Positions 49,817 through 61,989 of a stretch of DNA of 64,000 nucleotides are shown piece after piece. This DNA is from Sclerodactyla briareus (Eukaryota > Echinodermata > Holothuroidea > Dendrochirotida > Sclerodactylidae): NCBI GenBank assembly GCA_026419785.1, contig JAODTK010005809.1, positions 186,001 through 250,000 on the forward strand, in the 5' to 3' direction. Each line of letters starts with the position of its first letter. Within the stretch, counting starts at the first letter, position 1. The notes under the pieces were generated by a model. The model was not told the origin of the DNA, searched no databases, and worked only from the letters and a program-made list of their open reading frames with translations. The position numbers and the translations under genes were made by a program.

Positions 49817-50337
49817 AGCTTTTTAAGATCCTTCTACTCATTTTTAAAGCAATCAATTTGCGCTCCTAGTTTCCATCATTTCAGACGCTGTAATTCCACT
49901 GCACTGTTCCTTCCTGAATCTCTAAGGTCATCTTCCAAGCACAGCTTAAAGTCATGGTTCGCTCCTCCACCATCCTACGGTGCCCGTTCATTCGCCTCGG
50001 CTGCTCCTCACTTGTGGAATAGCCTTACTGACTCTCCCCCCCCCCCAACCCCCCCTGTCCGAAGAGCCGCCGCTACACGGTAAACTATTTCAAGTCACTT
50101 CTTAAAACATTGCGTCTTCACTCAGCACTTTTGTAGGACTGATTTCCTGTGATGGCTTTGGTGTGGTGTATCTCTTGTCTTTAGTCATATGCTTATTCTT
50201 TTCCTCGGCCTATTCTTTTCTGCTAGGGTTGTTTTTTTCTTTCCGGCCTGTAAAGCGCATTGAAGGAGACTTTTGCATTAGGCGCACCGGCCTGCGTATG
50301 GATAAAGCGTCCTCAGTATTTTATAAATTATTGTTAT
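49817..50337 (+). mobile_element. L2/CR1-type LINE 3' end inserted in the minisatellite
   Basis: It encodes LFKILLLIFKA at its start, then YGARSFASAAPHLWNSLTDS near 49975-50035 (the conserved G.R.F..AAP.LWNSL block of L2-type ORF2 C-termini), then a TVNYFKSLLKTLRLHS-like helix, with frame breaks and a poly-C run at about 50036-50046. The 3' UTR has TGTAAAGCGCATTGAAGG and GCATTAGGCGC, and ends TAAATTATTGTTAT, after which minisatellite units resume. It is heavily 5'-truncated. Confidence 0.82.
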
Positions 50338-50500
50338 ATACGCGTAGTTATCGAAAGACGACTAACTTAATGTCAGATGGAGAGAGGACCTGGGGAGTGG
50401 GCAACAGTACGCGTAGTTTATAGAAACATACGCCTAACCTAAACCATAGAGGAGGAAGGCAGTATACCCGGGGTTTATGGAACAACGCTTCACTTAACAG
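50338..50500 (+). repeat. Minisatellite, continuation after the LINE
   Basis: About three units (TACGCGTAGTTTATAGAAACA, CATACGCCTAACCTAAACCA, GAGGAGGAAGGCAGTATAC) of the array at 49190-49816. Further degraded units may lie at about 51765-51870 (ATACGCGTGTTCGTCGAACA). Confidence 0.7.
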
Positions 50501-51138
50501 TAGTTATAGTGACATGTGTGATTTGTTGGCGACATCATCGCATTTTGTCAGGAATATGGAAATGTTCGTTGGACACCACTCTTCTAGTCAAGCTTCACAT
50601 TCATTAGTCTAGTTCGCTCGGTAATTTTATACTCACGCCTAGTTGGTGTTCCTGCCAGACGTAATCAATTTGTATTTTCGAATCATGTAGGGTTTTTTCT
50701 GTGCTGCCGTAATGGATCAGCTTTCGAGTTATTAGCCGGAGACGTATTAGGAAACAGGGAGGACACTCACCGGAAGATGTTCCAGATGCTTGCACTGTGA
50801 CTACTCATTAATAGGAAGCAGCAAAGGATGGTCGGTGCGGGGCATAGAATGGTGGAGGAAATCGCAGATAGAGAGTTAACAAACTCGAAGTGTTTACGAT
50901 TGGGAACACACTAATGCGCCTCCTCATTTAAGGGATAAACTGCAACGGGGAGACTTTTTACTGGTGAATATAACAGTCGAGACTCTGAAATTAGGTGAAA
51001 TACACCACGGGACGAGGCGCAGCCGAGTTCGTTAATTAAGCTTAAATTCAGGAGGCGAGACTGTTTATGAACCAGTAAAAGTCGCCTGCATAGTTTATTC
51101 CTACTCGACAACCCGCAAATCAAGAATATCCAAATGAT

Positions 51139-51158
51139 TAGAGATATCGATATCTCTA
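51139..51158. repeat. Perfect 20-bp palindrome
   Basis: TAGAGATATCGATATCTCTA reads the same on both strands. AGATCTATATAG and TTATCTCTAA follow immediately. Function unknown. Confidence 0.85.
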
Positions 51159-51927
51159 GATCTATATAGTTATCTCTAACCAGTAAATAAGCAGCTAGGG
51201 TAACTTATTGCGTTAGTTCGATTCGAAGTAAATTGCATTGGTTACCATACACAAAAGATTGGCAGTGCGTGTTGTGCGGACTTCTACGGAGACGCAATAC
51301 AACCACGCGTCCAACCCGGAGGGTTCTGCGCGTGTGAACATGGCGTTCTCCATGCACCGAGCGACGCGTCGTTTCGGTCGTTTGTATTCCGTTGAGGCAG
51401 AGCGCCCTTTGAAGCGCGCCTATACTGGAAGCCTGCAATCGGCGCGTGTAAACATAAACTTCCAAAGGCTCACGAAACCTTACATTAGCGTTTCAAAAAG
51501 TAATGCGTTTACTTTAAAACGCAGCAAATCCGAGCAAAGTATTAAGTGGTTGTTGTTACTAGCTGACAGCTGACGGTTATTGCAAACAAAAATAATAGTC
51601 CGCACGTGATGGGATAGCATCAGAATCAGTATTTGCAATAACGTATGGCTTGGGATTGTAGAATTTGAGTTAGTAGTCTCTCCTTCGAACTTTGAACGGA
51701 TCCCATCAACGCAGTTTAATATCCTCTGTTGTATAATATACTATACTAGCTCATGGTCATAAGCTACGCGTTGTTAAATGAAACACTCGCCCAACGACAT
51801 CACAGAAGGCCGGGGGAGGCAATGGACAGCATACGCGTGTTCGTCGAACAACATATACGCGTGACTACACTACAACTACTCATTGTTTGTCAATATTGTG
51901 GAGAATGTGCATTAGGGGATAAATACG

Positions 51928-52073
51928 AGTGTGCCGAGGTCTCTTGTTGCATTTCAAACCGATGATGACGTCATCGGGAGGTTTGAACCCCAGCCGAAGG
52001 CGAAGGGTTTTGCCTTCACGATGACTTCATCAGAGGTTCTTAAATGCAACAAGAGACCGAAGCACCCCGTTTT
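51928..52073. mobile_element. Fold-back element (~145 bp)
   Basis: The left arm (CGAGGTCTCTTGTTGCATTT, then CGATGATGACGTCATCGGGAG) is nearly repeated in reverse complement by the right arm (ending AAATGCAACAAGAGACCGAAG). The centre holds a smaller inverted repeat (CGAAGGCGAAGG...TTTTGCCTTCACG). The arms of about 55 bp would form a long hairpin. No clear target-site duplication is visible. It may be a fold-back-type MITE. Confidence 0.65.
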
Positions 52074-52079
52074 TCATCC

Positions 52080-54480
52080 CCCTTCATAGATAAAATCCAG
52101 AGAGAACCTTCCAAGAGGAATTTAGAACCATTTTCCGCAATCTTTAATTGTTCAACACAAATTCTCTTTAACACTCCAAGGGACGTCACAATCGGCAAAT
52201 TACAAGTTTGGAAAACATTTGCAACTGTTTTTTAGCGACGACCCACTTGCGCACAAATCGTTGACGAATTTGGAGCTCTTTACGAGGACATTTTATAAAC
52301 ACTCAAATTAACTTTAAAAATTCAGCTGATCCTGAATCATATTTTTTCCAATAATAGAAATGAAGCCAGTGAAGATCATTGCATTTTGATCGCATTTCGT
52401 AGCAGTTCTGACACCTGAATTGACACAATTTTTAATTCAAACGTGAAGCCGATACTTATGTAACTCTTGGGCTACATTAGATTGTTGTGTGCAAAGATCG
52501 TATTTCTCAGCAAGTTTTCTAGTGTGCATGCGATTTCGAGCTTGATTTTTCTCCATGTAAATTTTGACCTTTTCGCTGAAACGAGCAATTCCGAGAAGAT
52601 GCTCTGACGCCCAGGCATGCATATGTTGGTGGTTTCGAAGACTGCTCGCCTTATCTCCACTCGAGAAGATTGAAGCATCCCGTGCTGCGTAATTGATCAG
52701 TGGGTTCCCTACGATCGGCCTAAGTTCGGAGTGGAGCCTGATGGTAGGCTTAGCCTAGATTGTTGTTGCTAGACGTTATTATTGTTTTTTGAGTTCCCCC
52801 CCCAAGCACCATCCGGACAGGGTGGCAGACATGCTTCTCTTCTGACGCTTGACGAATCCGTGCAGTAGCCCGAAATGCTGGCTTCAGTTCGGTGGCCACA
52901 CTATGTTGATATTTTGCGCTGTCGAACCCGCGTGCTGTTCCGTTCGGTAATTACCGTTGCGCGGATGCAGTGGTTGGTGTATTCTGAGAGAAAACCCAGA
53001 GAAGATGACATGATCTTCTCATGGTCCAATGTGTTTCCTTCCCTTGGTCCGTTGATCGACCAGACTCCTTGCCTTCGATGGAACCAGATGACGGCCGCTG
53101 GATCATGCCTCACACTTGGGGTTGCGGTGGCTCAAATATGCTTTGAGCGTTGCAACAGGGCCACAGGGCCCCCTGTGTGCGTACATCCTCTTTCGGGGCT
53201 CCTTTTCATTTCGTAGATATCCCCGGGAATGGTTTTTCGTTGCCTCGTTGCGTGTCATTGAGCAGTATTCCTTGCCCAATCGGCGGTTACAAACTGGAAT
53301 CCTTTCCACCCAGCTGCCCTCACCCCCTCTCGTCCCCGTCTGCAGAAATAGTATTCACGGTAGAACCGGTAAGCGCGAGCCTGCCCACGAGGGTTGCTGG
53401 TGGTTGATGTCGCTAATTTTCTTCAAATCACCTGGGCAATGGGGGATTTGGTTTTCTTTGGTCCAACCAGCCTTCTTCACTGCTTCAACGCCACAAACAC
53501 ATGTTCGCACTGGCTGAATCCTCTGTCGGACATAACGTTGATTTTCTCAGGAGTGGCTCGCTTGTTTAGTGGCCGGTGAAATAGCCCACGCAATCCTACA
53601 AATGCTTTAGCGTATGTCACCCCTTTCTTGTACGGCGCTTCTGCATTGAATTCGCAGCAATCATTCAACGCTTCCGGCTCTAGCATCTCAAATCGAGCTC
53701 ATGACCTCTTGTTCCACCCATTCTGAAATGGAAATTTAGAATGGCATGCTCCAATTGTTGCTGTAGTTTTTCCTGACATTGGGGATGCAAAGTGAGAGGG
53801 TTCGTAACAGCGATTCGAAACTGGCTCGAATGAACTTTTCACCAGTCCGAGTTTTGTATTTCGTCGAAATATGATTTTATTTGTATCAATGTCCATGGAG
53901 TATAAAATAGGCCTTGGCTAATACATAAGGTTGTTCTTGTTCCTTCTTACCTTTGATCTTTACCCCCCCGCCGTGTTGTATACAGTTGCTGGCTCATTAC
54001 GTTCTGCAGCGATTCGGGTGACTTCCTCCAAGGTAAGTTCTTTAAACCGATGTGGTGATCTTCCCTCATCCAGATATACAGTTTGAAATGAGGTTTAAAT
54101 AAACTATTGAGCTCACTCATTTGTGGTGGCTGTGTTTTGCATGTGGATGAATGTTCAGTACGTGTTGCTGTCGCTCGAACTATGGATGTTTTCGTATTTT
54201 TATTTTAGTAAGCAAGCATTTCCATTGTTTTAGAAAACCCAATCAACCCGGTCCTGCTTCACAACCCACAATACTATGCATTGTCCTCTCATTGTTGCTA
54301 TGGAACCACATTACCACAACAATGACACGTGGTTAGTTTGGCATTCTGCCAATATTCACTATGGGTCACAAAGTACGAGGTTTCGAATTGCGATTCGCAA
54401 CATGGTCTCGAATGAACTTTTTAGCCAATCAGAATGCAGGAAACCATAAAGGTTTTATGAATGAACTCACATGCGATTCC
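52080..54480. other. No confidently recognised gene
   Basis: Several overlapping open frames occur at 52.87-53.9 kb on both strands. Minus-strand stretches such as CVCGVEAVKKAGWTKEN near 53500 look protein-like but match no family I can name. GC content is higher than in the AT-rich flanks. Confidence 0.3.
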
Positions 54481-54483
54481 TGC

Positions 54484-55765
54484 TCCTAGGCACGCGAATG
54501 TGCGAATTTGCGAATAACGCGACAAAGACTATTTTAGCTCCTGTGTTATTATATGGTTCTATTCCCATTGGGCCCGAATCCGCGATTTGCGCTATGTGTC
54601 GCTGTCGCGACAAAAACCGAATTGTCGGGTTACATTTAAATCGCCGTGTCGCGCGCGACCGCTCGCGATTTATGACCAATATGGAACACCGATGGGACAC
54701 CGTATCTGAAATTTCGTCTTTTGCTGCAAATAGCTAATCGGGTCACATGCATCGTGCAATTCCCTTATTTCGCTGTTAAGTAGTCTACATGTCCTATTGC
54801 ATTTATTCTCACTGTGCCATTGTTCTGAATAGACTGCATAGGGATTGTTGAGCGTTACCTTTTATAACCTGATCGGTGGGATTCCGCCCCCAGGTCTCGG
54901 GAACCTTCCGCAATCGGGTTGGATAGATCTACTCGGGGAATCGACCAGCCCAGGGAATGTATAGTTCTAGCCTTCTTCTGGCCCACCCATGGCATGAAAT
55001 AACCAAAACTACCGGTACTGAACAACGTCATCCCGGAAAATTCATGCCATTGTCTAGTAGAAACCATGTTACTCATGCATGCTCTCTAAAAGCAAAAGAG
55101 TGAAATCACTCTAATGAAGTAGCACTCAGCAAACCTCGAATGTAGAGTGGAAATTCACTCTAATAGACTGAAGTATCACTCTATAATGGGCGAAGACCCG
55201 CTACTCGTGCCTCGCTATGGAAACATTGGAGTGGTTAGTCAGCACATCTCGAGTTCCACTCTAGGAGAGTGAAGTATGCTCCATAATGGGCAAAGATTTT
55301 TCTCCAATGGAGTGAAATGGAGCGATGATAACACCGACACACTTCATGGATTGTAACTTCAGTATTTTGTTTTTTATTAAGAGGTTGTCGCCCATTCGTT
55401 TGAAATTTCGAAGGGACGACAGGCCCATGCCCTATAGGCCTATAGGCCATAGCCTACAGTCGTTGTAGTCAATTGGGTGACTGCCTCCCTCGGATTTCTC
55501 CAATGAGGAGGTATATCAGTGTGGCTAGACATATTGTAATTGATTGTGCTTTACGAGCGCCATGATTCTTGTCCGTGTTCGCGATAAATTGCGCTAAATA
55601 GCCGCTCATCTAGTTTTTGTTGTTCCCCTGCAATTTCCATTCGCGAGTCGCGATTCGCGTGCTAGTAAATACCGCGCCACACGCGGAACGCGATTTGCCT
55701 TTTTGGGAAATCGCTGTCGTTTCGCTATTCGAAGTATTCGCGCATTCGCGTGCTAGTGGGGTGAA
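54484..55765. mobile_element. Possible DNA transposon/MITE with terminal inverted repeats
   Basis: The left end reads CTAGGCACGCGAATGTGCGAAT. The right end in reverse complement reads CTAGCACGCGAATGCGCGAAT. CTAG stands at both borders and could be a 4-bp target duplication. A second copy of the right-end motif (GCGATTCGCGTGCTAGTAAA) lies at about 55655-55672. Between them are CG-rich palindromic phrases (GTCGCTGTCGCGAC), a GAGTG-rich tandem repeat and no transposase. The ends could instead belong to separate repeats. Confidence 0.4.
55095..55325 (+). repeat. GAGTG/CACTC-rich short tandem repeat
   Basis: GTATCACTCTATAATGGGCGAAGA near 55172 and GTATGCTCCATAATGGGCAAAGA near 55273 are 100 bp apart. 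Each is surrounded by inverted CACTCTA/TAGAGTG phrases. Confidence 0.5.
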
Positions 55766-56426
55766 ACTTGAAAAGCAGCAGCTTTAGATACTAGCTGTTG
55801 TCATTGGTTGAAGAAAAAACAATGGTTCAGCTTCCTATCATCATAAATAAAAGGACTTAATTGAATCAATTGGTTTTTACAGCGCGCGATTGCCCCAGCG
55901 ACAGACAACCCCATTACCCACCGATAATCAACCAGTTCATCATGCAGTCATGCCATCTCAATAGGGAAAGATGAGACCCGAATATTCTGTTGGGAAAACA
56001 ACATGTTTGGAGTGCGTTTTGTAGGTATTTAAATCTCGTCATTATTAGGCCACTAATTGGGTTGTACCAGAATATAGGTTAGGGGATTCAAAAGATATCT
56101 TTGATTCATTGTTCTTATTCGAGAAGTCTATGCAGATGGGCCCTTAAGATTCAAATGTCTGTTTCGTAGGCCAGTAAGATTCAATATACTTTGTACAAGT
56201 GTATTGTGCCTGCACCAATGTACTATGTTAGTAATATAAAAAATAGAAAAATGCCACTCTACACAGTAATGATGCAACGGTGCATCTCGATAGGAGTAAG
56301 AGGGAGAAAAGTACTCACACTTCATGATTTCTCCCATATTTTCGCACAATTCCGTAGGTTCTTCCTAAATCGCGATTTTTAAAAGGCCTACGTTTGTATT
56401 AATAAGTGTTATGTTTGCACTGGCTG

Positions 56427-56548
56427 TATATAAAGGACACTCCACACTGCTCGCTTCCCCCCATCACACATGCAGACACACATTGTAATTTGTCATCTTC
56501 ACAATGTGGCCACTGCTACCACGCTATGGCTGAAACACTTACTGGAAG
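56427..56548 (+). promoter_or_regulatory. TATA-type promoter with possible short first exon
   Basis: A consensus TATA box (TATATAAAG, 56427-56435) is followed at the usual distance by CACTGCTCGCTTCCCCCC, where transcription could start. About 90 bp downstream, ATGGCTGAAACACTTACTGG opens at 56526 and meets AG|GTGAAT, a good donor, at 56548/56549. That would give a 23-nt coding start. No downstream exon was identified. All parts are short and common, so the assembly is suggestive only. Confidence 0.25.
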
Positions 56549-56907
56549 GTGAATGAATACAAAAGATAAAACGTTATTATTGTAACAGGAAAACACTCAG
56601 GGGAAATAGTTCCATTTGAATATGTAGACGGACGGGGAGAGGCACGTATACAGCTCTGCTACATGTTACTATAGGATAAGAAGTTAGGCGATTAAAACGA
56701 AAACAGACCCTCTTTCCATTCAGCAACTGTACATAGCTACCCATGTTCATCTAATTTGATATTAGTATGCACGGTATCACTACTCTCGTGCTAGCGGTTG
56801 TTGCAGCTTTTACCAATTGTTTAATAAATCCCAATCAGTGAAGTTATTTCGGGATAAAGTTGAAAAGGTAATCTATTAATAGATTTCTACTGATTCGTCG
56901 GGATCAG

Positions 56908-57340
56908 GAGGCGGATTAGCTCAGTCGGTATAGATTAGCTCAGTCGGTACGAGCTCCAGCTGATTGCAAACAATTGATTGCGGTTGGGAGCCCAGTGGAA
57001 GCCCGAGGACTTTTCCGCAGTGCTGTTGGCAAGGCATGTCTCCTGAAAATGTCCCATGCCACCCGTTAAAGTGGTTACCTTGTGAGTGACTTGTGAAGAG
57101 TATCGGCGCCGGTTATGTTTTCTGATGCTTGATATTGGGAAGTCCCGGGGGACACGATGAAGTGACGTACTGAAATGGTGCGTAGGGATCGATGAACAAG
57201 CGAGTAGGTGCGTACGGTTATGGTACGTGTCTGACAAGTCCACTAATGATCAGGGGGGGGTAATATTTGTAAAAGCGCTTTGAGCAAGTCTTCGACATGG
57301 AAAAAGGGCTATATAAGAACGAGATATTCATATTATCAGA
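56908..57340 (+). mobile_element. tRNA-derived SINE, copy 3, with duplicated A box
   Basis: The tRNA-like head GGATTAGCTCAGTCGGTA contains a canonical pol III A box, and GATTAGCTCAGTCGGTA occurs twice, at 56914 and 56933. The body shares GGGACACGATGAAGTGACG and CTAATGATCAGGGG with the SINE at 250-540. The tail (AAAGCGCTTTGAGC ... GGGCTATATAAGAACG) resembles the 3' end of the L2-type LINEs. The B box is degenerate (GGTTGGGAGCCC). Confidence 0.78.
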
Positions 57341-57344
57341 TGTA

Positions 57345-58285
57345 TAATCTCAACTGAAATGACTGCACTCCGTAGATATAAGGGCCAATCCGTGTTAGCC
57401 TGGACTGAGATAACATATTTATTAACAGCTCCAGTCGTTGAACTCTCCTCTTCACTCAAAAGTACCCAGACAATGTTGCTATTATACAGTGGGATTCTTC
57501 ATATGTCGGTTGAATCATGGTTTACTCACCCCGGTTATTAAATGACGATTGGTAGCATAGTCGGAAGCGGCTGGAATCCATTACAAGGCAGGTAATATTT
57601 TCTACTATCAGTCGGAATTCCTATTATTGAGAGTCTGTGTTCTGATGTTCTTGAAATAAAGGACCAGGAAGTGGTTCTCAGGGGTCAAGTGGACTCATGG
57701 GTCAATTGGTCGAAATTTCATGACCATTCCAGCCCTACACTGACTGACCGTTGGTAAGGCACGGGGCGCTCGATGATCAGGCGTGGGTCCAAGTGGGCTT
57801 CTCCGGCGTCAGCCCCCCTTTTTCAGCAGAATGCAATTTTTACGTGTCCATCCTCCCCTTCTTTTTGTAAATTCAGTCCGGTGAATATCGGTCGACTTGA
57901 TCATACCATCTACTTTTCACCTGTTTAGATTATGCATTTCGGGATTCTTTGCAATACGACGGGCGGGTAGACATGTGCTGATGTCAACCTTCATAGACGT
58001 CTGGGCTATGATGTACAGATATATGAATCGTCTTGATAATTCTCCACAATCTTGTCAACCAAAATCACAAAATGTTCACAAGTGAGACTCAGATTGCGCA
58101 AGAACGCATCTAGAATTTTTCAGCTTCCACGGCCCTTCCACGGCCCTGGACCCACGCCGTAGGAACTTCGGGCAACGCGCTCGGGATGCGCTTCGGTAGC
58201 GATTGGTCTGTCTGCACTCGATACACAGCACGAATACCAGCCCCCCCCCCTTTCCACATTGGAGGACACCTGAATCCGCACCTGC
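57345..58285. other. No recognised feature
   Basis: Short frames and unique-looking sequence only. Confidence 0.4.
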
Positions 58286-58289
58286 TATT

Positions 58290-58955
58290 GTGCAAACCAT
58301 AGACAGCCTAGTCAGCAACTGTTGGAAGCATACCACGAACGTTATACTGAGCAAGTCATAATACAGACAGCACAGTCCTCCACGAGCGCTTCGTTGTTAC
58401 AAACCATAGACAGCCATGCAGTCCTCCACTGTTGGAAACGAACAACACGATCACTACACTAAAAACAGCTTAGTCTTCCACTGCTATAAATGGAGCACGA
58501 ACGTTTTACTGTATAAACCATAGGCAACAAAATCTTCCACTGTATCCTGGTGAACGGACCACGAGCCCTATACTGTACAGACCAAATTAGGCTACCCAGT
58601 ATATCACAGTATGCTGGGAACGGACCACAGGAGCTTTCTGTACGGACCATGGGCAGCATAGTCTTCCACTGCTGGGAAAGGACGACGAGCGCTCCATTGT
58701 TCAAACAAGGACAGTTCAGTCCTCCACTTCTGTAAACGGACCATCACGAAGGGTAATACTGTGCAGACTCAGGACAGTTCAGTCCTCCGCTGTTCCTGCT
58801 GTTGGGAACGGACCTCGAGCGCTCCATTGTTCAAACCATAAAAAAGTTCAGCCCTCCACGGCGCTATACCTACGGATCATAGATGCACCCCCAGGACGTC
58901 ACTATATTGTTGGGAATGGACCACAAACGCTATAATGTACAAACAAATTTAGGAT
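58290..58955 (+). repeat. Minisatellite, ~70-80-bp units
   Basis: The theme AAACCATAGACAGC, CAGTCCTCCACTGTTGGGAAC, GGACCACGAGCGCT recurs about nine times with many indels. The units are diverged, so the boundaries are approximate. Confidence 0.75.
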
Positions 58956-58959
58956 TTCT

Positions 58960-61725
58960 AACACTATTTGGGCATCTTTGTGTCCATCAAACGTGTTCCT
59001 CCAGTTACTATGGTTCGGAAGCGTTTGGAAAGTTCATTTATTTTTATTCTTGAACTGCACATGGTTTTTGGAGCGTTCTAGTTAAATTATTAGTGAGAAT
59101 GAAACCAAAAGTTTTTAATATGTCAAAGGTTGAAGCGACCTTTGTAGCTATAAAAAAACCCACCATGCCACGGAAAACTATGTACCTAAGATGATATTAA
59201 TAAATCCTAGAACATGAGGTGACTGCGCCTTAAGAATGATTGATTATCTCTTCCCTGCGACACGGTATCATATTCATGAAAACCCTAATAATCAAGTGTG
59301 TTGGTAAACTCTACCTTTCTGCTGTCTTTCCGCCGGAGATGACCGTAGATGAAAAATGGGAATTCCCCTCGAAGTGACGGTTTTTCGTTTGATTCCCTAA
59401 GAGAAAAAACAACGATTTGGCCTTTAACTGGAGATTATGTGGTTAATTTTCTTAATTGCGCTCCAAGTGGATAGAGCCATGGTATTACTATTCTTATCCT
59501 TAAGGGTGATGCCTTAAGAGGTGATGGACATTCTTTACTTCTGGACAGCCGTTGGCCAATTTCCTTGATTAATAAAGATTATAAGATGGCTGCCAAACGC
59601 GGTTGAGCGGCTTAATTAGACTATCGTGTGATATACTATTTACGACACTCAGGGTTTCTAAAGAAACGTTTCATAGAAAGAGAAGAAACAAGAGCGTGTT
59701 TTAGATCTTGTTCACTTGGCAGAATAAAATAGAGTCACTAGTCTATTTCATGGGGATATAATCAAATGATTCTGCAGCATAAAGATATAAAGATACGGAA
59801 AATATAATAAAATTCCTCATCTAGAGTTTCGAACTCCTCAGTAAAAATGAACGTGAGAAAAACTCTGTAAGCACACGAGGTAGGTTATACAACCTACTTG
59901 CAATTGAATCATATGAATGAGAGGATGGTCAGGATCAGTCAAAGACTCAGTAAATGAAATGGACATTCGTTCAGTGTATTGGTCTTCTAACAAGAGATCC
60001 TTACTAAAGTGTCCATTAATTGAATTGAGTTGTGTTTAGAACAGGAAGAGAGCCACACGGGAGCACAGAGACCACGAGGAGGGTCAAGCACACGTGATTG
60101 AGAAGGCAAAAGCTGTTTCTCATATTCCAAACCAAATCCTCCAAGCTTAAATACAAATAGCTCTGATTTGCTTCAGCGGGAACGAAGTCTACATGAGAGT
60201 CTCAAGTGAAATTTTGAATGAATATGAGTCATAAATACTTGAATTCTGACAACAACTCAATCTGACTATTATTGTGTATGAGGGGATTGATGCATATGTA
60301 CAGAACGGAAATCAACAATCATTTCTTCGGTTTGGAACTTAATGAACAGAAAGGTCGGTATATGACCACCTCACAGTCCTTCAGCAATTGCAGAGATAAC
60401 TGGCAATACCCTGTCGGTCTATAGATATTCATTATAACTGCACAAACCAACAATAGCCGTGTGTTATATGAATATTTTTATAATATAAACATTTTCATAA
60501 CGTGTGGAAAGGACAGAGGATCAGTATACTTGGGCCGAAACAACAACGGAGATGAACAACACCCTGTAGAACACCAGTATGGTCACAAACGCATTCACTT
60601 TCCGCCACCATTACATTATACATATGGAGTATATACATATACGGAGCAGGTTCGAATTGCTGACTTATTTTGTAGACCTACTTAACGCAGTGGAAAGCAA
60701 GATCTAGTATGGCATTGGGTTAGTGCTCAGACCCTACTCATGAACAGGGACGAAGTAAAATGCTGTACTGTTCTCAGATGACACCTAATAAAGTCACACT
60801 TATAACTCACGTTTTCGTGATCTTGGGTTCTCGCCCTATCTGGTAGGGAATAAAGTTGGACCACCAGGGCTTGGTAGCATTGTGGTGCAAAAACTTGTGG
60901 GCAAATTATAAGGGACTGATTCTACTGTGGCTACATGAACGTCAAACCGCCTGAATAGATGAAATATTGTACCACTTTTTTGCTGACTCAAACGATTGAG
61001 CAGCAAGTCGAAAAGAAACAGTGATGAAAAAGCAATCGACCTCAGCCCATAATTACATTATTCACAAAATAAACCGTATGCCAGCGATGGTCATATCATT
61101 TTCTCTTGAAAGGAAGGCTTTTGAAGAGCATACAGACCCTACAACTTGGAGTGGCACCAACTGTTATACCACCCCATAGAAAAACCTCACACCCAATGAA
61201 CAGGCTCACTTCACTCTGCTATTTTGAGGATGCATTACCCATCTTTTGCGACAAAAAAGCCAACCCTTCAAGGCATATCCAAATTACATACACTGACCAC
61301 TGAAGTGTCGAAGCTAAGGCAGCTTGAGGGTAGCTTCACTTTTTTTTAACATCCCGGAGAGGAAGAAAGAAAGGAAAGCCCATTTCACCAACAGACAGGG
61401 AGAATTCTGAAGAGTGGAAAATCCGCCAGTTCAATTAAATTGAAACAAGTCGCGCTTGTCGAATGTGCAAGGCTGTAAGGCCCGGATATCAACCAGCTAG
61501 AAGGATAAACCCACAATCTGACCAGGGATTCGGCATTAAACAGGAACGATAAGTATGTGATGACGGGGAACAATTGGCGGACGCACAACAGTGGGAGAGA
61601 CGGTTGTTGCCGACACAATATGAAAAAGCTATGAAAATTGTAACGCGAACCAAGCACAACAGTGGATAACACCATAGGGCTCAAAATGTTTATATATAAT
61701 GGATAATATACACATTAAATTCTCT
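58960..61725. other. No recognised gene
   Basis: AT-rich sequence. Frames at 60461-60685, 61106-61303 and the minus frame at 61385-61684 lack recognisable motifs. Confidence 0.4.
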
Positions 61726-61727
61726 AG

Positions 61728-61963
61728 TCACAAAGACCGAAATCATGCGCATTCAGCAGGGCAAAGATAGCAGATCCCTCATACAGTCAATGCATCGTAC
61801 TTTCAAGATGGACCGTTTACTTCGTGGGCCCATTGACATAAAGTGCATTGAGCAGTACAGACAAAACGATGACTTCACAAACAATAGCGAGAGTAACCTC
61901 GGCAATGAGGCTGAGAAAGGAATGGCCCGATCCCTGGATACCGAGAGTAGTGTCATGAGAGAG
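61728..61963 (+). CDS. Candidate internal exon, unknown protein
   Basis: An acceptor (AAATTCTCTAG, ending 61727) and a donor (GAG|GTGAATGG at 61963/61964) bracket 236 nt with one frame open throughout. The product includes MRIQQGKDSRSLIQSMHRTF, KCIEQYRQNDDFTNN and MARSLDTESSVMRE. It is hydrophilic and mildly acidic toward the end, with no domain I recognise. Other frames are also open here, which weakens the call. Confidence 0.22.
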
Positions 61964-61989
61964 GTGAATGGAGTTTGAAGTCGGGGTTA

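Noticed and set aside
53340-53700. Protein-like minus-strand stretches (CVCGVEAVKKAGWTKEN and neighbours)
   Set aside because: They are spread over frames with stops and cannot be tied to any family, so I did not call a gene or transposon.
56908-56990. Functional tRNA gene
   Set aside because: The A box is good, but no acceptor stem closes and the body continues into a SINE.
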